Source of the DNA: Leucogyrophana mollusca
Taxonomy: Eukaryota > Basidiomycota > Agaricomycetes > Boletales
Reading direction: 5' to 3'
DNA: 23,467 nt
Assembly (NCBI GenBank): GCA_021014945.1
Contig: MU266631.1
Span: 1-23,467 of the forward strand
A model generated the notes under the pieces. It saw only the letters and a program-made list of their open reading frames with translations. It was not told the origin of the DNA and ran no database searches. Every line of letters begins with the position of its first letter. Positions within the stretch are counted from its first letter, which is position 1. This document shows positions 1 to 10,130 of this stretch, piece after piece. A program made the translations under genes and the position numbers.

Positions 1-1130
1 AGGAGCGATGGGGGTGCCCTTGTGGACGCAACGTGAGGGCTGCGCGATTCAGCTCGATGGCTTCGTCCAGGTTGGCTCTGCCACCGAACTGGTTGAATCC
101 AATGAGAAGGGTGGAAGCGAGGTTGTTCAGGAACATGGAGCGGTCGAGGTGCCCTTGCGGACACAACGCCAGGCCTGCGCGATTCAGCTCCGTGGCTTCG
201 TCCAGGTCGGCCCTGCCGCCGAACTGCTTGAATCGAGTGTGAAGGGTGAGAGCGAGGCAGGCCAGCGCTGTGGAGTGTTCGGGGTGCCCCGCCGGACGCA
301 ACCTGAGCGAGACACGATAATGATCAATTGCCTCCTCCAACTTCTCTCTCTGGTGGCTCTCCTTGAAATCGGAATACATGGTGTGGGCATTGTCGTGTAC
401 GGAGCGCACAGCTGAAGGTTCCAGGTCCCTCATTCCACCCTGCCACTGAGACTTGGCCGAGCTCTAAGAAACAGTGCTCCCGTCAGTTCTGATAGTGTAG
501 ATCGACTGAATCATCTACCTCGCCAACGACGGGACGTTCAGCTTCGGTATGTGCAGTTCGTTCGACCTTGACAATGAGGTGGCCGTCTTCGTGGGGTGCT
601 TTCGCCGGTAGAGTCATATCTAGGGAGAAAGATCAGTCTCTACATCACGGCAACAGTGAGGGGTAAGGTACTTGTAAATCCGCTACCAGATCCCAGCAGA
701 TCCTCAGCAGTAGCTCCTGATTCCCAGATCGACTTCCCCTCTCTCAAGTGGCCTGGGCGCACCGCTTTCCGGCATTCGCACAAACGAAGCGCAATGTATG
801 ACCCCTTGTCTGCTCTCCTGAATTCATACCGATATGGTCAGGCTTCGTGCAGATACTGAGATGCGAACGCGTACAGTCGAAAACAAGCATTCCATTCGAT
901 GGTTGAGTGAGGCGAGGTCGCTAGCTCGGCTGTCCGTCCTTGCTTTCCGTCCACCTCGACGACAACGTAGAAGCCCGTCGGGTGGTTATCATCAGATGGA
1001 GAAAACCCGGTGGCTCCCACGACTGCAACAGTTCGAGTAAGTTTTGGACTGAGAAACTCGGTCAATGTCTCTGCGTACCTGTGAGCGACAATTCTATCTT
1101 TTCTTCAGTGGATTCCATGTCGCCAGGCAT
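1..1130 (-). CDS. C2-TPR-CHAT family protein, copy A (5' part; runs off the left edge)
   Basis: Five exons on the minus strand: 1130-1079, 1022-875, 817-672, 619-519 and 463-1 (open at the edge). Introns are 56, 57, 52 and 55 nt, each with GT...AG ends and most with a CTGAC/CTGAT branch motif. Spliced, the frame is open throughout. Exons 1-4 give a C2-like domain of about 150 residues, with a strand around GATGFSPSDD, then FYVVVEVDGKQGRT, a TIEWN motif and a final strand with LIVKVER. Exon 5 starts with a linker containing SVHDNAHTMYSDFKE and goes into 45-residue TPR-like repeats (ADLDEA...ELNRA...L..P.GH). By analogy with copy B, a CHAT protease domain should follow outside the window. The start is the first ATG of exon 1; a second in-frame ATG lies four codons on. 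A TCTCAG directly before the ATG could also be the acceptor of an unseen 5' UTR intron. Every splice site is shared with copies B and C. Confidence 0.85.
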
Positions 1131-1590
1131 CTGAGATCAATTTCACGAAGCAATTGGCCATTAGAGAGGTATATGGCAGAGTACACCACCAATATGGTTG
1201 GAGGTCTTTTTGAGGTCCGACACAGGATGTCAGCTCGACCATGGCTGTGAGGCTGGCGCCTGTTTGCGGTACATCTCTCCCTTGATGCATGATGGTACTG
1301 TTAATCTAGGAGTGGGAGTCTTGACTGTGACGGACCTTGGTATGGCCTCGCCCGGAGGGTAGACTGGAGTATCCAAGGGTTTGAATAACCTAAATCACTA
1401 CGACAACAAGCTATCCCATCGGTACACTGGTTTTGCCGTTGGTCTCGAGGGCTTGAAGCGTTGGGTGTGGTATAGAGAGGCCGCTGAGCTTGTGAGCGTT
1501 GAAGTCTGCGCGGCGTTTGAATTTTGGATCTGTCCTGCACTGACGGTATCTGGTGTGTCCGCTGATGCATCACCTGCCACGCTGATCACC
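1131..1590. promoter_or_regulatory. Divergent intergenic region between copy A and the MYND-family pseudogene
   Basis: This 460-bp stretch separates the copy A start codon (minus strand) from the first coding-like residues of the pseudogene (plus strand). The part nearest copy A is conserved upstream of all three paralogues. A CATATACCTC box lies at about 1167-1176, roughly 40 bp before the ATG, and a second conserved block contains the string GACCTCAAAAAGACCTCCAA (minus strand, about 1195-1215). Homology to the copy B upstream region continues to about 1480. The position and conservation suggest shared promoter sequence. The CATATAC box as a TATA element is inference, since it lies unusually close to the ATG. 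Confidence 0.45.
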
Positions 1591-3935
1591 ACCCCGCCGA
1601 CTCACAGCCCAATACCAAAACGCCCCGATCACCACGCACACCCTTCTCGCTGCCACAATCTATCGTCCTTCCGGTGCACTCCTCTCATATCTTTCCGCTG
1701 GGCGCACTCTCGTCCAAGACCCACTTGCCCGACACACCCGCCCTCATGGCAAGGTGCAACTACAACCTCATTACGACACAGCCAAACACACCTGGGACGC
1801 CGTGCCTCCGAATCCACATGTTGTCCCTACCCGGAACAGCAAGGCTTGCGATGACTTTTGGGACGGGTGTGATACCGTGTACGCAATGGGCTGGGAATCC
1901 ATCGCAGAGTACGTATTCCCTCGTCACCCGTTGAGTCGTCTAGCTCCACCACATGTCACTCTCGCTCCCACTGCACTGTGTCACACAGTCATGGGATGGT
2001 CTTTCTCACCTACCAAGCTGACATGATGGTTCTGCTGTCTGCATACTTGGACCACCGTTCCGACAAGGAAATATGTTCTATTCCCCGGAGGATTACCGAG
2101 GTCCCGTAAGCATTTTTCTGCGTGATGCTGGTGGCAGGGTTGCTGGACTTGCTTGTTTTTAGACATCGAAAGCTCAACGAATTCATAGCACATATGGGTG
2201 GGACGGTGCAGACGCGGCCCGCTCCGTCTGAACTTCTGGGACTCCTCCAAGCTGCCACCTACCCAGAACTCCTCGCGCTTTCCCTATCGAAGTACTCTGG
2301 CAAGCGCCGTTATCAATTCATAGGTCGGTCCAATTTCTGCACTGTCGAGGACTGTGGCACGATCCGAGCAAACGGAGGCCAGTACGACATAAAGCGTCAC
2401 TTTGGTAGATCGCGGGCGTCTTGGGAATGGAGATGGAAGAGATACGGGCGGCCTATGTACAGAAGTAACGGAGCGTGCGTGCGCAGGTATGTCTAGCCAT
2501 TTATGTGACGTCGGAATGCGCAGATTGTTCTTTTTACGCATGGTTGTCTTTAAGTAGGGCCGTGGTGAACATCCGCTGGTATCTGGCGTTTGCTGCTGAT
2601 CGAAATGATGTGCTCGCGTCCTGGTCTGCCCTTCGCTTTCGGCATCGCCGAAGGTCGATGCCTGCCGGGGCGTACAGTAAGTACCGGTAACACAAGTTAA
2701 ACACGAACGATGACATTGACTGGAGCAGAATTCGCCACAGCAAATGCACCTGACGTTGCGCGATTCACAAACGCGTCACGGCATTTTTGTGCTTTTTGTT
2801 TTAACATGTCAGACGACGGCACTCAACGAGGCAAGAAACATCGTCGATGCAAATCCTGGAGCTCCAGCGTTTCTCAGAACCCTGCATCCAATGATTCCGA
2901 CATAGCTTTACTGCCTGACTCGTATGAACCGGGTCCCAGCCGATACGTGGAGCTCTGGTTCCATATGATCTTCATACTCTCAAATATTCCGCCGACTTTT
3001 CGACCTCCCCAACCTGTAACGCGAAGAAATCATGACAGGCTGTCCAGTCAACTATCTGCAGGACAGCTCAGCGCAGATCATACATATGTTGAAGACGCTC
3101 TACCAGCCATCGCGAGCCCCAGCAAGGGGGATAGAGGCGCTCGGCTGCTAACCACAGCGCGCTCCTCGTCCCACGCAGTTACTCTCGTGACCGCTACGGC
3201 TTCGACCCCGTTTCGCCTGAACAGGAAGTACCGCGTCAGAAACTTGTGTCAAAGCGCCATCGATAAGCCTAAGCTCCGCTTCCCCCCACACTCGAGTCAT
3301 CTGACGACCAGACACACGCGGTCGCTCGTGACCACGGGATGGACAACGTGATTGAGGACATCCACCTCGCCCGGGATACTGAGTGCTTCGAGATCCTCCC
3401 GTGCGCACTAAACTACTGCACTCGCCTTCCAACTAGCAAGATTCTCCACGGCGATAGACCGCATTCATTGTCGTGAGTAGATATCCAAGTCCGTCCCATG
3501 GGCCGAGAACGACTCCTCGAAACGCAACGCAGGGATACACACTCGTTCCTGCACCAAAAAATACCACACGAGGGCCCTGGGAGAGACTGCACCGACCCTT
3601 GATGTGGGGTCGAAGATAAGGGGCGCCTGCTGCGCTTTTCGCAAGCTCGACATGCGTGCCGATTGCACTAAAAGGAGTTTCACCGCTAGCATATCCTGGG
3701 CTTCCGCGAGGACTGTACCGGTGCATACGTGAGGGTTCATAGCGAGGCTCGAGCAGACGCTTCCGGCGAGCTTCGGGTTCTGGGACCTGAGAAGATCTTC
3801 ATGCTGTCCAGAAGAAGATCGCGCCTCACGGATACTAGGAGCGAGCCCTATAGCTGTTATAATTGCGATTGCAGCAATTTGTATGTCGATCAATTCTAAC
3901 CCACCCCCGAGCCTGTCATATCGACCTGAGCTCGG
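1590..3935 (+). pseudogene. Decayed MYND-family-like gene, left-arm copy (finger region missing)
   Basis: Coding-like stretches follow each other on the plus strand but switch frame and contain stops. About 1590-1945 reads LLAATIYRPSGALLSYLSAG, then HGKVQLQPHYDTAKHTWDA and FPRHPLSRLA. An open frame at 2122-2496 reads LLDLLVFRHRKLNEFIAHM and a possible zinc-binding CTVEDCGTIRANGGQYDIKR followed by H. After an insertion, about 3330-3475 reads ARDHGMDNVIEDIHLARDTE. The same peptides occur in the same order on the minus strand of the right arm, so they come from one ancestral gene. There the order leads into a MYND finger; the left copy stops at the repeat-arm boundary before it. Candidate introns such as GTAGAT...TACAG at 2406-2464 are visible. 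Family assignment is inference from the right-arm context. Frameshifts and stops make this copy non-functional as read. Confidence 0.5.
2673..3298. mobile_element. Insertion of about 625 bp present only in the left arm (origin unknown)
   Basis: Aligning the two inverted-repeat arms by eye, sequence up to about 2672 (CATCGCCGAAGGTCGATGCC, then TGCCGGGGCG) continues in the right arm almost directly into the segment found here after about 3299 (GACGACCAGACACACG). The right arm keeps a continuous frame across this point, so the left arm most likely gained DNA. The segment contains the unrecognised open frame 2710-3351, including MSDDGTQRGKKHRRCKSW, with no domain I recognise. I found no clear terminal repeats or target-site duplication, so the class of element is unknown and the exact ends are uncertain by several bases. 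Confidence 0.45.
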
Positions 3936-3959
3936 GAGACTCAGACACGTGTTGGGAGG

Positions 3960-4660
3960 TCAGAGGTGTTCTCGTCGCCTGCTCCCTGTTCTCAAATGCA
4001 CTGCGTGCTTCCTTGGCGAGTCTTCTGCGTCCGCGTGGGCGGTGGGAAGTGTCTGTCGGGGCGATATGACTCTTTGAAGGTGCCCTGCGGTCCTTGGAAT
4101 GCTGGCTCGCCGGAATTCCGCCTCGCGGTGAGAGCGGGACAGCGCGCGGTACGTATTCGTACATGTCTTATTCGTTTCACCTTGAGATGTAACGGTAAAC
4201 GAGTCGCTTTCCTTGGAAGTTACCCAGCACGCTCTCATCGCGAACTCAGCCCCCGTCTCGCACGCTTCCTTGGTGCGTCATCTGTGTTTGCAGCGGGTGA
4301 TGATAGCGTGCCGGGGTCAGATACAATATGGCCCCTTGAGGCTCCACGCAGGTCCTTGGAAAGTTGGTTGATTCGCGTCGGCCAGACACAACTTCCGTGG
4401 CATGGCTTACGCCTGCCATGGTCACCTTCAAACCGGGAGGTCGCTGACCGCTCCTGGTTCTTGACGTACTGTGTACCCGGTCCCTCCTTCGAGTCCCTCG
4501 CTGTGCACGCTCCGACGTAGTTGGGGTTGGACGCGACATTCGGGGACCTTGCGTTGTTCGGCGACAAAATTTTTGTCAGAGGACATCAATCGCCTTCACC
4601 CCTCAGAACGAACTCACGCCAGCTCGAGTTCGAGCGAGGATCGAGGGTTGCCCAATGGCG
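3960..4660 (-). repeat. Dispersed repeat, copy 1 (opposite orientation to the others)
   Basis: This block shares long stretches with the reverse complement of 8560-8910, 9430-9700 and 15580-15840. Shared strings include GGTCCTTGGAAAGTTGGTTG (about 4351), the CTCGAACTCGAGC core (minus strand, near 4630) and a conserved GACATCAATCGCCTTCACCC-like end (about 4582). It also contains an internal direct repeat: about 3998-4100 resembles 4260-4365 (both run from GCTTCCTTGG to GGTCCTTGGAA). It abuts the left inverted-repeat arm, so the arm may end where this element inserted or recombined. Open frames crossing it are not conserved as protein between copies, so I treat it as a non-coding, non-autonomous repeat. 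Confidence 0.6.
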
Positions 4661-5989
4661 TGGTCTGAGTCTCCCGAGTGTGTGGGTTGCGTACGGGTGA
4701 CACTGGGACGATACTTTCAGACGACTAAAGCTCGTAGCTCGGTCTTGTTTTTATTTTCGACTCATCGCCGGTTCACGCGTCACCCAAACGCGCATAGGTT
4801 GAGACATGCGGCAGGCCAGGTAGGTCGACCGCATTCGGCTAAGTCGATCAAGCGACCGATTTCCATGAGTATACTCTTTTCAAAGCCCGGTAATGCCCAT
4901 CTCGTACCCACCGACGTACTCCTGGACTGAAGTCGTTCACCCGACGCAGCCACACTCTACACTCTGTAAGCGCGCTGCCCTCACCACCGTTGCCACAACC
5001 CGCACAACTGCGGGTTGGCAGCACATCCGAGCTTCGATGTGGAGTGGAAGAATGAGAACGCAGTGCAGAAAACACCGGGTCGACGGGCACAGATTGCCGC
5101 GGCGAAGGCGAGTGTACGCGTACACTATATGCAGTCAGCCCAATCACTTGATCCCATTGGTTGGTGCACTGAGTCTAGCGCACCTGATTCTCCGTCCGAT
5201 AATGGCTCCGTTTGCGCAGTGGTCGCTTTTCAGCGCATACACTTGAGCGTCTTCATTCCCTCAGGCGAGGTGGATTTTGGCTCTGCGTGTGCTGTGTATT
5301 CGTTCCCGTCCTTCTCGGGCCCTTCACCGCCCCGTATGGCAGTGACACGGATCACCCTGAGCTCCGCTCAGCCCTTCACCGCTCGCAGTTATTGGAAGGT
5401 TTCGCGAGACGTAACGGAATAGCAATCGGCGGGGTCCAGCAGGCTGGGTGGGTGTGGGTTATTTCGTCGGCTGGGCGTTGATGTAGCACGTACATGACTC
5501 TTTACTGCGCAGCAACAAGCGGTGACGAACAACCGACGATCTTTGCTGGCGGCCATAAATGGCAGTCTGGCATTCCTTACATACCGTGTTCGGGAATGTG
5601 GACAACAGATGTAGCCAGTGAAATTGACGAGAAGGTTGGCTGCGCGTTGGGATCGCTGACCTAGAGCTTCTCGTGACCCCCGTGGGAAATCTCCATACTG
5701 TAGTGTACCCGCTGTACTTGCATGCTCCGGCGCAGCACTTTACCGCCTCACTCAACACTGCAGTACTCCGAGTACTCCCTTTGCCTCGAAAGTGACAGCC
5801 CCTTGCCAAATTGGACGCACCAAGGTCCGAGTAAGGCAACTGCTCTTTCGCCACAAAACTCCACTTTTGGCCCAAAACGTCGCAAACGAATAGCGTCCGG
5901 GACTTTATCAATGATTTCATACCGTACTTAAGCCCACCCGGATCGAGTTCGACTTGAAACTGAAGCTTGAAGCCTGAAGAACCACCGCA
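4660..5989. other. Stretch with no supported gene; includes the upstream region of the 5990 gene
   Basis: Several open frames occur here: plus 5015-5422, which starts at TTG, and minus 5459-5920. None shows a recognised domain, a paired intron structure or a second copy to support it. Base composition is close to that of the surrounding repeats and unlike the strongly GC-biased gene that follows. The last few hundred bases, which are CT- and A-rich by turns, are the likely promoter and 5' UTR of the 5990 gene. An old, decayed gene here cannot be excluded. Confidence 0.4.
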
Positions 5990-7326
5990 ATGATGTCCGC
6001 CGACGGGCAGATGCTATCCGAAGAATACGTGCAAGACAGCTTCCACAGCTATCTCAAGTCCTCGCTCACCCAGGCCAAGATCGAGAAACTGCTCGAGCCC
6101 GATGTCCTCGCAAGTGCAGAAGGCGATCTCATGATAACAGGTGCGTCCTTAAAACTAGTCCACTCCCTCCCTCCCTGCTCATCACTCCCTCGGCAGGCCC
6201 CGCCCTCTGCCTCTACTTCGCCGCCCTCCGCAGCACCACCCAGCCCCCCTCCGTCCCGCTCCCCCGCCGCTCAAAGTCGTCCCCTCCACTCGACCTCTCC
6301 GCCACCAACTGCCCCCCTACCTTCCTCCCCTTCCTGCGCGTCTGGTCCGGCGCCGTCCCGCGCATCCAGGGCCTCGCACCACAGCACCAGCACGACCTCG
6401 CCCGCATCATCTGCGGGCTCGCGCCCATCTCCGACGGCGATGGCGACGGCGTGGGCACGTCCCTACGCGGAATCGCAGCCGATCTGCGCGCGATCGCCAT
6501 CGAGATCAGCCAGCGCCGCTCCTTCCAGAACCGCTACGCCGCCGACCTCCAGGCCGCCCTCGACGCGGGCGGCGGGTCCAGCCTGAAGGTGAAAGCGTCG
6601 TTCGTGCCCCCGCCGCTGTACGATGACTCCCGCTCGCCGTCCTCGCCGTCCTCGAGCTTCGAGCGCACCCCCTCTCCCTCGATCCTCACCCCCGACTCCC
6701 CCGCGATCGAGTTCATCCGCGAGACGCTCTACGCGTCCCTCGCAGACGTCCTCGAGCGCACCCCCGCCCTCCGCGCCCTCCTCGTCGCCGACCCGCCCCG
6801 CGCGTACTTCGCCGCCGTCGCGTTTGCGATTCTCGACGTTGCCTCGAGCGCCGTGGCACTGGCCGACCCCGCCGCCGGCGCAAGCCCCGCCCCCAACGCA
6901 GGCGACGCGATAGTCGGTGTCCGCGGTAAAGCGCTCACGCTCGCCGAGTGTCCCCCCGAGCTGCGCCCGCTTATGGCCGAGCTGTGTGCCATCGCAAGGG
7001 AGGCGCGGGAGATGAGCGACGAGGACGACGAGGCTGCGATGAGGGCTGCGATGGCAGGGGAGGGAGGTGAAGGACAAGGAGAAGAGATTCTGGAGCCAAG
7101 ACTCGAACGTGCGCGGAAGATTCTCGAGGGCGGGGTGGGGCATGACATGGGTGGGCTGGGGAGTGAAGTGAGTGAGGCAAGCGGGCGGCGGAGCGTCGAG
7201 GGCCGTGCAGTGGCATTCGCGAATCGGATTAACGCCCTCGGGATGGGCATCATGCGCATCCGGTCGTTTAGGGAGCGTCAGGCCGAGGTGTTTGCGGTGC
7301 TGGCTGGGATTGGGAGTGGGTGGTGA
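5990..7326 (+). CDS. Conserved-looking hypothetical protein, two exons, 426 residues
   Basis: Exon 1 is 5990-6140 and exon 2 is 6197-7326, separated by a 56-nt CT-rich intron (GTGCGTCC...CGGCAG). Splicing joins a 50-codon exon to a 376-codon exon in frame, while the unspliced frame is a low-complexity artefact. The start is the first of two adjacent ATGs, in an ACCGCA context. The N-terminus (EEYVQDSFHSYLKSSLTQAK, then IEKLLEPDVL) looks helical and ordered. A Ser/Pro-rich linker lies at about residues 195-220, followed by Ala-rich helices and an acidic segment (EMSDEDDEAA). No signal peptide, membrane segment or known catalytic motif is visible. The third codon position is almost always C or G, far more than in the TPR-CHAT genes, which fits a conserved, expressed host gene. 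The function is not recognised. Confidence 0.8.
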
Positions 7327-7429
7327 TGCGTGGGGGTGGGGACATGGATTGCGTGCGAGGACGTGGGTGTATGCGCGGACGTGGGGGTGCGTGGGGTGCA
7401 TGCGAGGACGTGGGGATCCTGGCTGGCCG

Positions 7430-7830
7430 GGACAGCGTCGTCAAAAACTGATACCTCCGAGCCCCGAGCGGCTTCTTCAAGCTCGCTCAAGCCTGAAAGT
7501 ACCGACAATGCTGGTGTCGAGTATTCAATCCTCCGATTTTCTAATGTATACGTACATACATAGGCCAAAGATCATGTATCGATACTTCCATGTAGCGAAC
7601 AGTCATAGTATGTGTACTACGTGCGTATTTGGTTCAGTAACGGACGACCTGGGGCACGCGGCCACTCTGAGTCTCTGCGCCCCTTTCCGACGTGATTCGG
7701 CTCGGGCGCTGGTACGTCTGAGCTGACCACTGACACTCCCAGATCCTGGGCAGGGCTGTATTATGAAAGGATGGAAGCTTAAGGAGGCGTGAGGAGTGAC
7801 AGCCCGCAGACCCCACCTCGTCCCCTCTGA
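7430..7830 (+). repeat. Dispersed repeat, 5' segment (copy 2)
   Basis: This matches about 15290-15575 in the same orientation, starting at a shared ACAGCGTCGTC (7433 onward) and continuing through CATGTAGCGAACAGTCA (near 7590) and GGCTCGGGCGCTGGTAC (near 7700). After about 7830 the two copies diverge: here unshared sequence follows, while the copy at 15290 jumps to a later part of the repeat. The beginning of this match gives one probable end of the full element. No terminal inverted repeat was found. Confidence 0.55.
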
Positions 7831-8224
7831 CTTCCCAGTGCGTGTACGAGTTCCCGAGTGCTCCCGTTCGCCCCACACTCTCCACCACGCTGCGAGCCCC
7901 GCCCCCTCCACAACGCTGCAAGTCCCATACCCTATCGCATCATACGATACGCCCTGGAGAAAACGAGCCGGTTGGCCCTGTAAGTGTAATAGGACCCAGT
8001 TAGTAGCAACCATACTCCCCTCCCGCCCCAGCACGAGACGTCGGTGGGAGCTTGTACTCGGGAAACCAGATGTAATCGGGGTAGCAGATACAACGGGCGC
8101 ACACCTAAGACACCAAACACCGACGGGAGTATAGTACCCGCGAGCTGAAGCATGACAGCCTGCAGAGAGCATTATCAGGTGGATCGGGTGAACCAACCTC
8201 GGCGCGCCAACTGGCGAAATCAAG

Positions 8225-9060
8225 TGACATGACTGACAGAGCGGCGCGGGTGCACGCATATATATATGGTGTACACGTACCCGCGGCGATCTGTGACTAT
8301 CGGGCTCACAGGAACGGATGTCGTATGTGGCCACCGTTCTGCTTTTCCACACCGCGCCGCACTCTTAGTCAGAGTTCTTCCGCCTGAGTTGAAAACCTGC
8401 TACGCTGTGAGGCCGGGGCTGGGTGAGTTGTGGCAGCGGTGGCAAGAACGGTGTATTTGCACAGAGAGCACGACTCTACCGGGGCGGCGGCGACATGTAC
8501 TTAGGGGCGAAGAAGGTGTACTCTGCGGGGCCCTTCGGTTTTGATTCGTTTGTTTTTGGGTATGGGATCCTCGTTCGAACTCGAGCTCAAACTGGCTTGA
8601 GTTCGTTCTGGGGGGTCAAGGTGATTTATGTCTGAAAAAAATCGTGTCGCTACCAACGCAGGGTCCCCGATTATTGCGTCCCCGATTATTGCGTCCAGCC
8701 CACGGCGTCGGAGCGTGCACAGCGAGGGACTCGGAGGGGAGGGACCGGGTACACAGCACGTCGAGAACCAAGAGCAGCCAGTAAGCTCCCGGTTTGGAGA
8801 TGTCCATGGCGGGTATAAGGTATGCGACGATAGTTGTGTCTGGCCGACGCGAATCAACCAACTTTCCAAGGACCTGCGGGGAGCCTCAAAGAGCGGTATA
8901 TATGGCCCCAGCACATCATCATACCTCATCACCCACCGCAGACGCAGATCGCCCCCCGCGATCCCCGCTCGAACTCGAGCTGGCTTGAGTTTGTGAAGGT
9001 GATTGATGTCCCCCCGAAAAAAAAGTGTCGCCAACCAACTAACGCAAGGTCCCCGATTAG
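8225..9060 (+). repeat. Dispersed repeat, middle segment (copy 3), first of a tandem pair
   Basis: The segment starts TGACTGACAGAGCGGCGCGG (8228) and is repeated in direct orientation from about 9125 (TGACTGACAAAGCGGCGCGG). Shared landmarks in order are GCACGCATATA, AATCTGTGACTAT/GATCTGTGACTAT, GGTGAGTTGTGG, GGGCCCTTCGGTTT, CTTGAGTT, GACCGGGTA, GAACCAAGAGCAGCCAGTAA and AATCAACCAA.TTTCCAAGG. It contains a perfect 15-bp doublet, TCCCCGATTATTGCG, at 8664-8693. A partial extra copy of the CTCGAACTCGAGCTGGCTTG core follows at about 8970. No protein is conserved across copies. Confidence 0.6.
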
Positions 9061-9118
9061 CGCGTCGGGAACCAAGGGTGGTCAGTGAACGTTAAACTCC
9101 CGGTTTGAAGGTGATCGA

Positions 9119-10130
9119 GGTGGGTGACTGACAAAGCGGCGCGGGTGCACGCATATAGTGTACACGGACACGCGGCAATCTGTGACTATTGGGCACGGAA
9201 GCGGGTGTCGTATGCAGCCACTGTTTTGCCCTTCTGCCCTCCCCCGCATTCTCATTCGGAATCCTCCCGCTGCAGATCAAAAACCTGCCGCGCTGGAGGT
9301 GGGTGAGTTGTGGAAGTGGTGGCGAGGATGGCGTACTCGCAGAGAGCGCGACCGCATCCGAGCGGCGGCGACGTAGGGGCGGAGATGTTGTGCTTTACAG
9401 GGCCCTTCGGTTTCGATTTGTTTGGGTTTGTGTTTGGAATCCTCGCTCGAGCCGGCTTGAGTTTTTCGTTCTGAGGGGTGAAGGTGATTAATGTCCTCTG
9501 AAAATAACGTGGGACTCGAAGGGGAAGGGACCGGGTATGTAGCACGTCGAGAACCAAGAGCAGCCAGTAAGCTCCCGGTTTGAAGGTGACCGAGGTAGGT
9601 ATAAGGTGTGCAATTATGGCACGACAGCCATGTCTGACCGACGTGAATCAACCAAATTTCCAAGGACCTGCGCAGAGCCTCAAAGAGCCATGACCCACCG
9701 AGGAAGCGTGTGGTACGTTTGAGACGAAGGGCTCAGTCCGCGACGAGATCGTGCCGGGTTAGTTCCCCGCAAAACGCGTTACACACATCTCAGGCTAAAA
9801 CAAACAACACACAAATACGCACCACTCTCACAGCGACATCACAGCGAGCCCGGTTTCGACGCGAAATCGCGGCGAGCTTGAGTGAGGATGTAAGCAAGTC
9901 GTATCCACGTCTCGATGCTCGCATGGTCGACGTTTCCTGAGCTGCCAGTGCGCCGTGACTTGTGCTGTCCGCACGACAGGCCGCAAGGTGGAGCCCGGGC
10001 GGAGCAAAAAGAACCTCCGGCGTGTGCAAACTTGGCGCTAGAAGTGCGGATATCGTCCGACGAGGTAAGCCAGCACTCACCATCATCAAACCACACCCAT
10101 CCCACAACCAACCTGATCTCTAAGCATTGC
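9119..10130 (+). repeat. Dispersed repeat, middle plus 3' segment (copy 4), second of the tandem pair
   Basis: The first part repeats 8225-8900 in tandem. From about 9690 it continues into a 3' segment matching 15700-16110, with shared strings GACGAAGGG.TCAGT, ACGTCTCGATGCT, CGACGTTTCCTGAGCTGCCA, GTGCAAACTTGGCGCTAGAA and GGAGTCACTGCC. The match ends at GGAGTCACTGCC (about 10131-10142), which marks the probable other end of the element. The minus strand of the 3' segment keeps one similar open frame in both copies (LLAPSLH...LAAQET), but it has no recognised domain and may only reflect DNA similarity. Confidence 0.6.

Larger units (their letters stand above)
1..3930. repeat. Left arm of a large imperfect inverted repeat
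   Basis: This segment matches the reverse complement of about 20205-23467. The match covers copy A/copy C including all four introns, the upstream region, and the decayed MYND-family gene. A hand comparison of exon 2, exon 3 and the four introns of copies A and C gives roughly 90% identity. The inner boundary is near 3930, just after a shared block around position 3880 (CAGCAATTTGTATGTCGATC, matched near 20245). The left arm has an insertion at about 2673-3298 that the right arm lacks. The outer ends lie beyond both window edges. Confidence 0.85.

Noticed and set aside
5459..5920. Minus-strand open frame of 153 codons upstream of the 5990 gene
   Set aside because: It has no recognised domain, no introns and no second copy. 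Several Cys residues are present but not in a known finger spacing. It more likely lies in promoter DNA.
6463..7401. Minus-strand open frame of 312 codons, plus other long frames on both strands across 6200-7500
   Set aside because: These lie opposite or out of frame with the GC-rich 5990 gene, whose base composition removes stops from other frames. Their composition is low-complexity Pro/Ser/Arg/His.
7603..8352. Minus-strand open frame of 249 codons
   Set aside because: It spans the junction of two repeat segments, has no recognised domain, and is not kept in the other repeat copies.
8560..8620. GTTCGAACTC in the repeat as a tRNA-type B box, suggesting a SINE
   Set aside because: No convincing A box at the right distance, no 3' A or T tail, and the string is not constant between copies.
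8664..8693. 15-bp doublet TCCCCGATTATTGCG as a CRISPR-like or regulatory repeat
   Set aside because: Only two adjacent units occur, inside a dispersed repeat, in a eukaryotic context. It is a simple slippage or duplication event.
8501..9034. Open frames in the dispersed repeats (also 3966-4520 and 9277-9663) as a possible transposon protein
   Set aside because: Similarity between copies follows the DNA rather than one reading frame, frames differ between copies, and no polymerase, integrase or transposase motif is visible.
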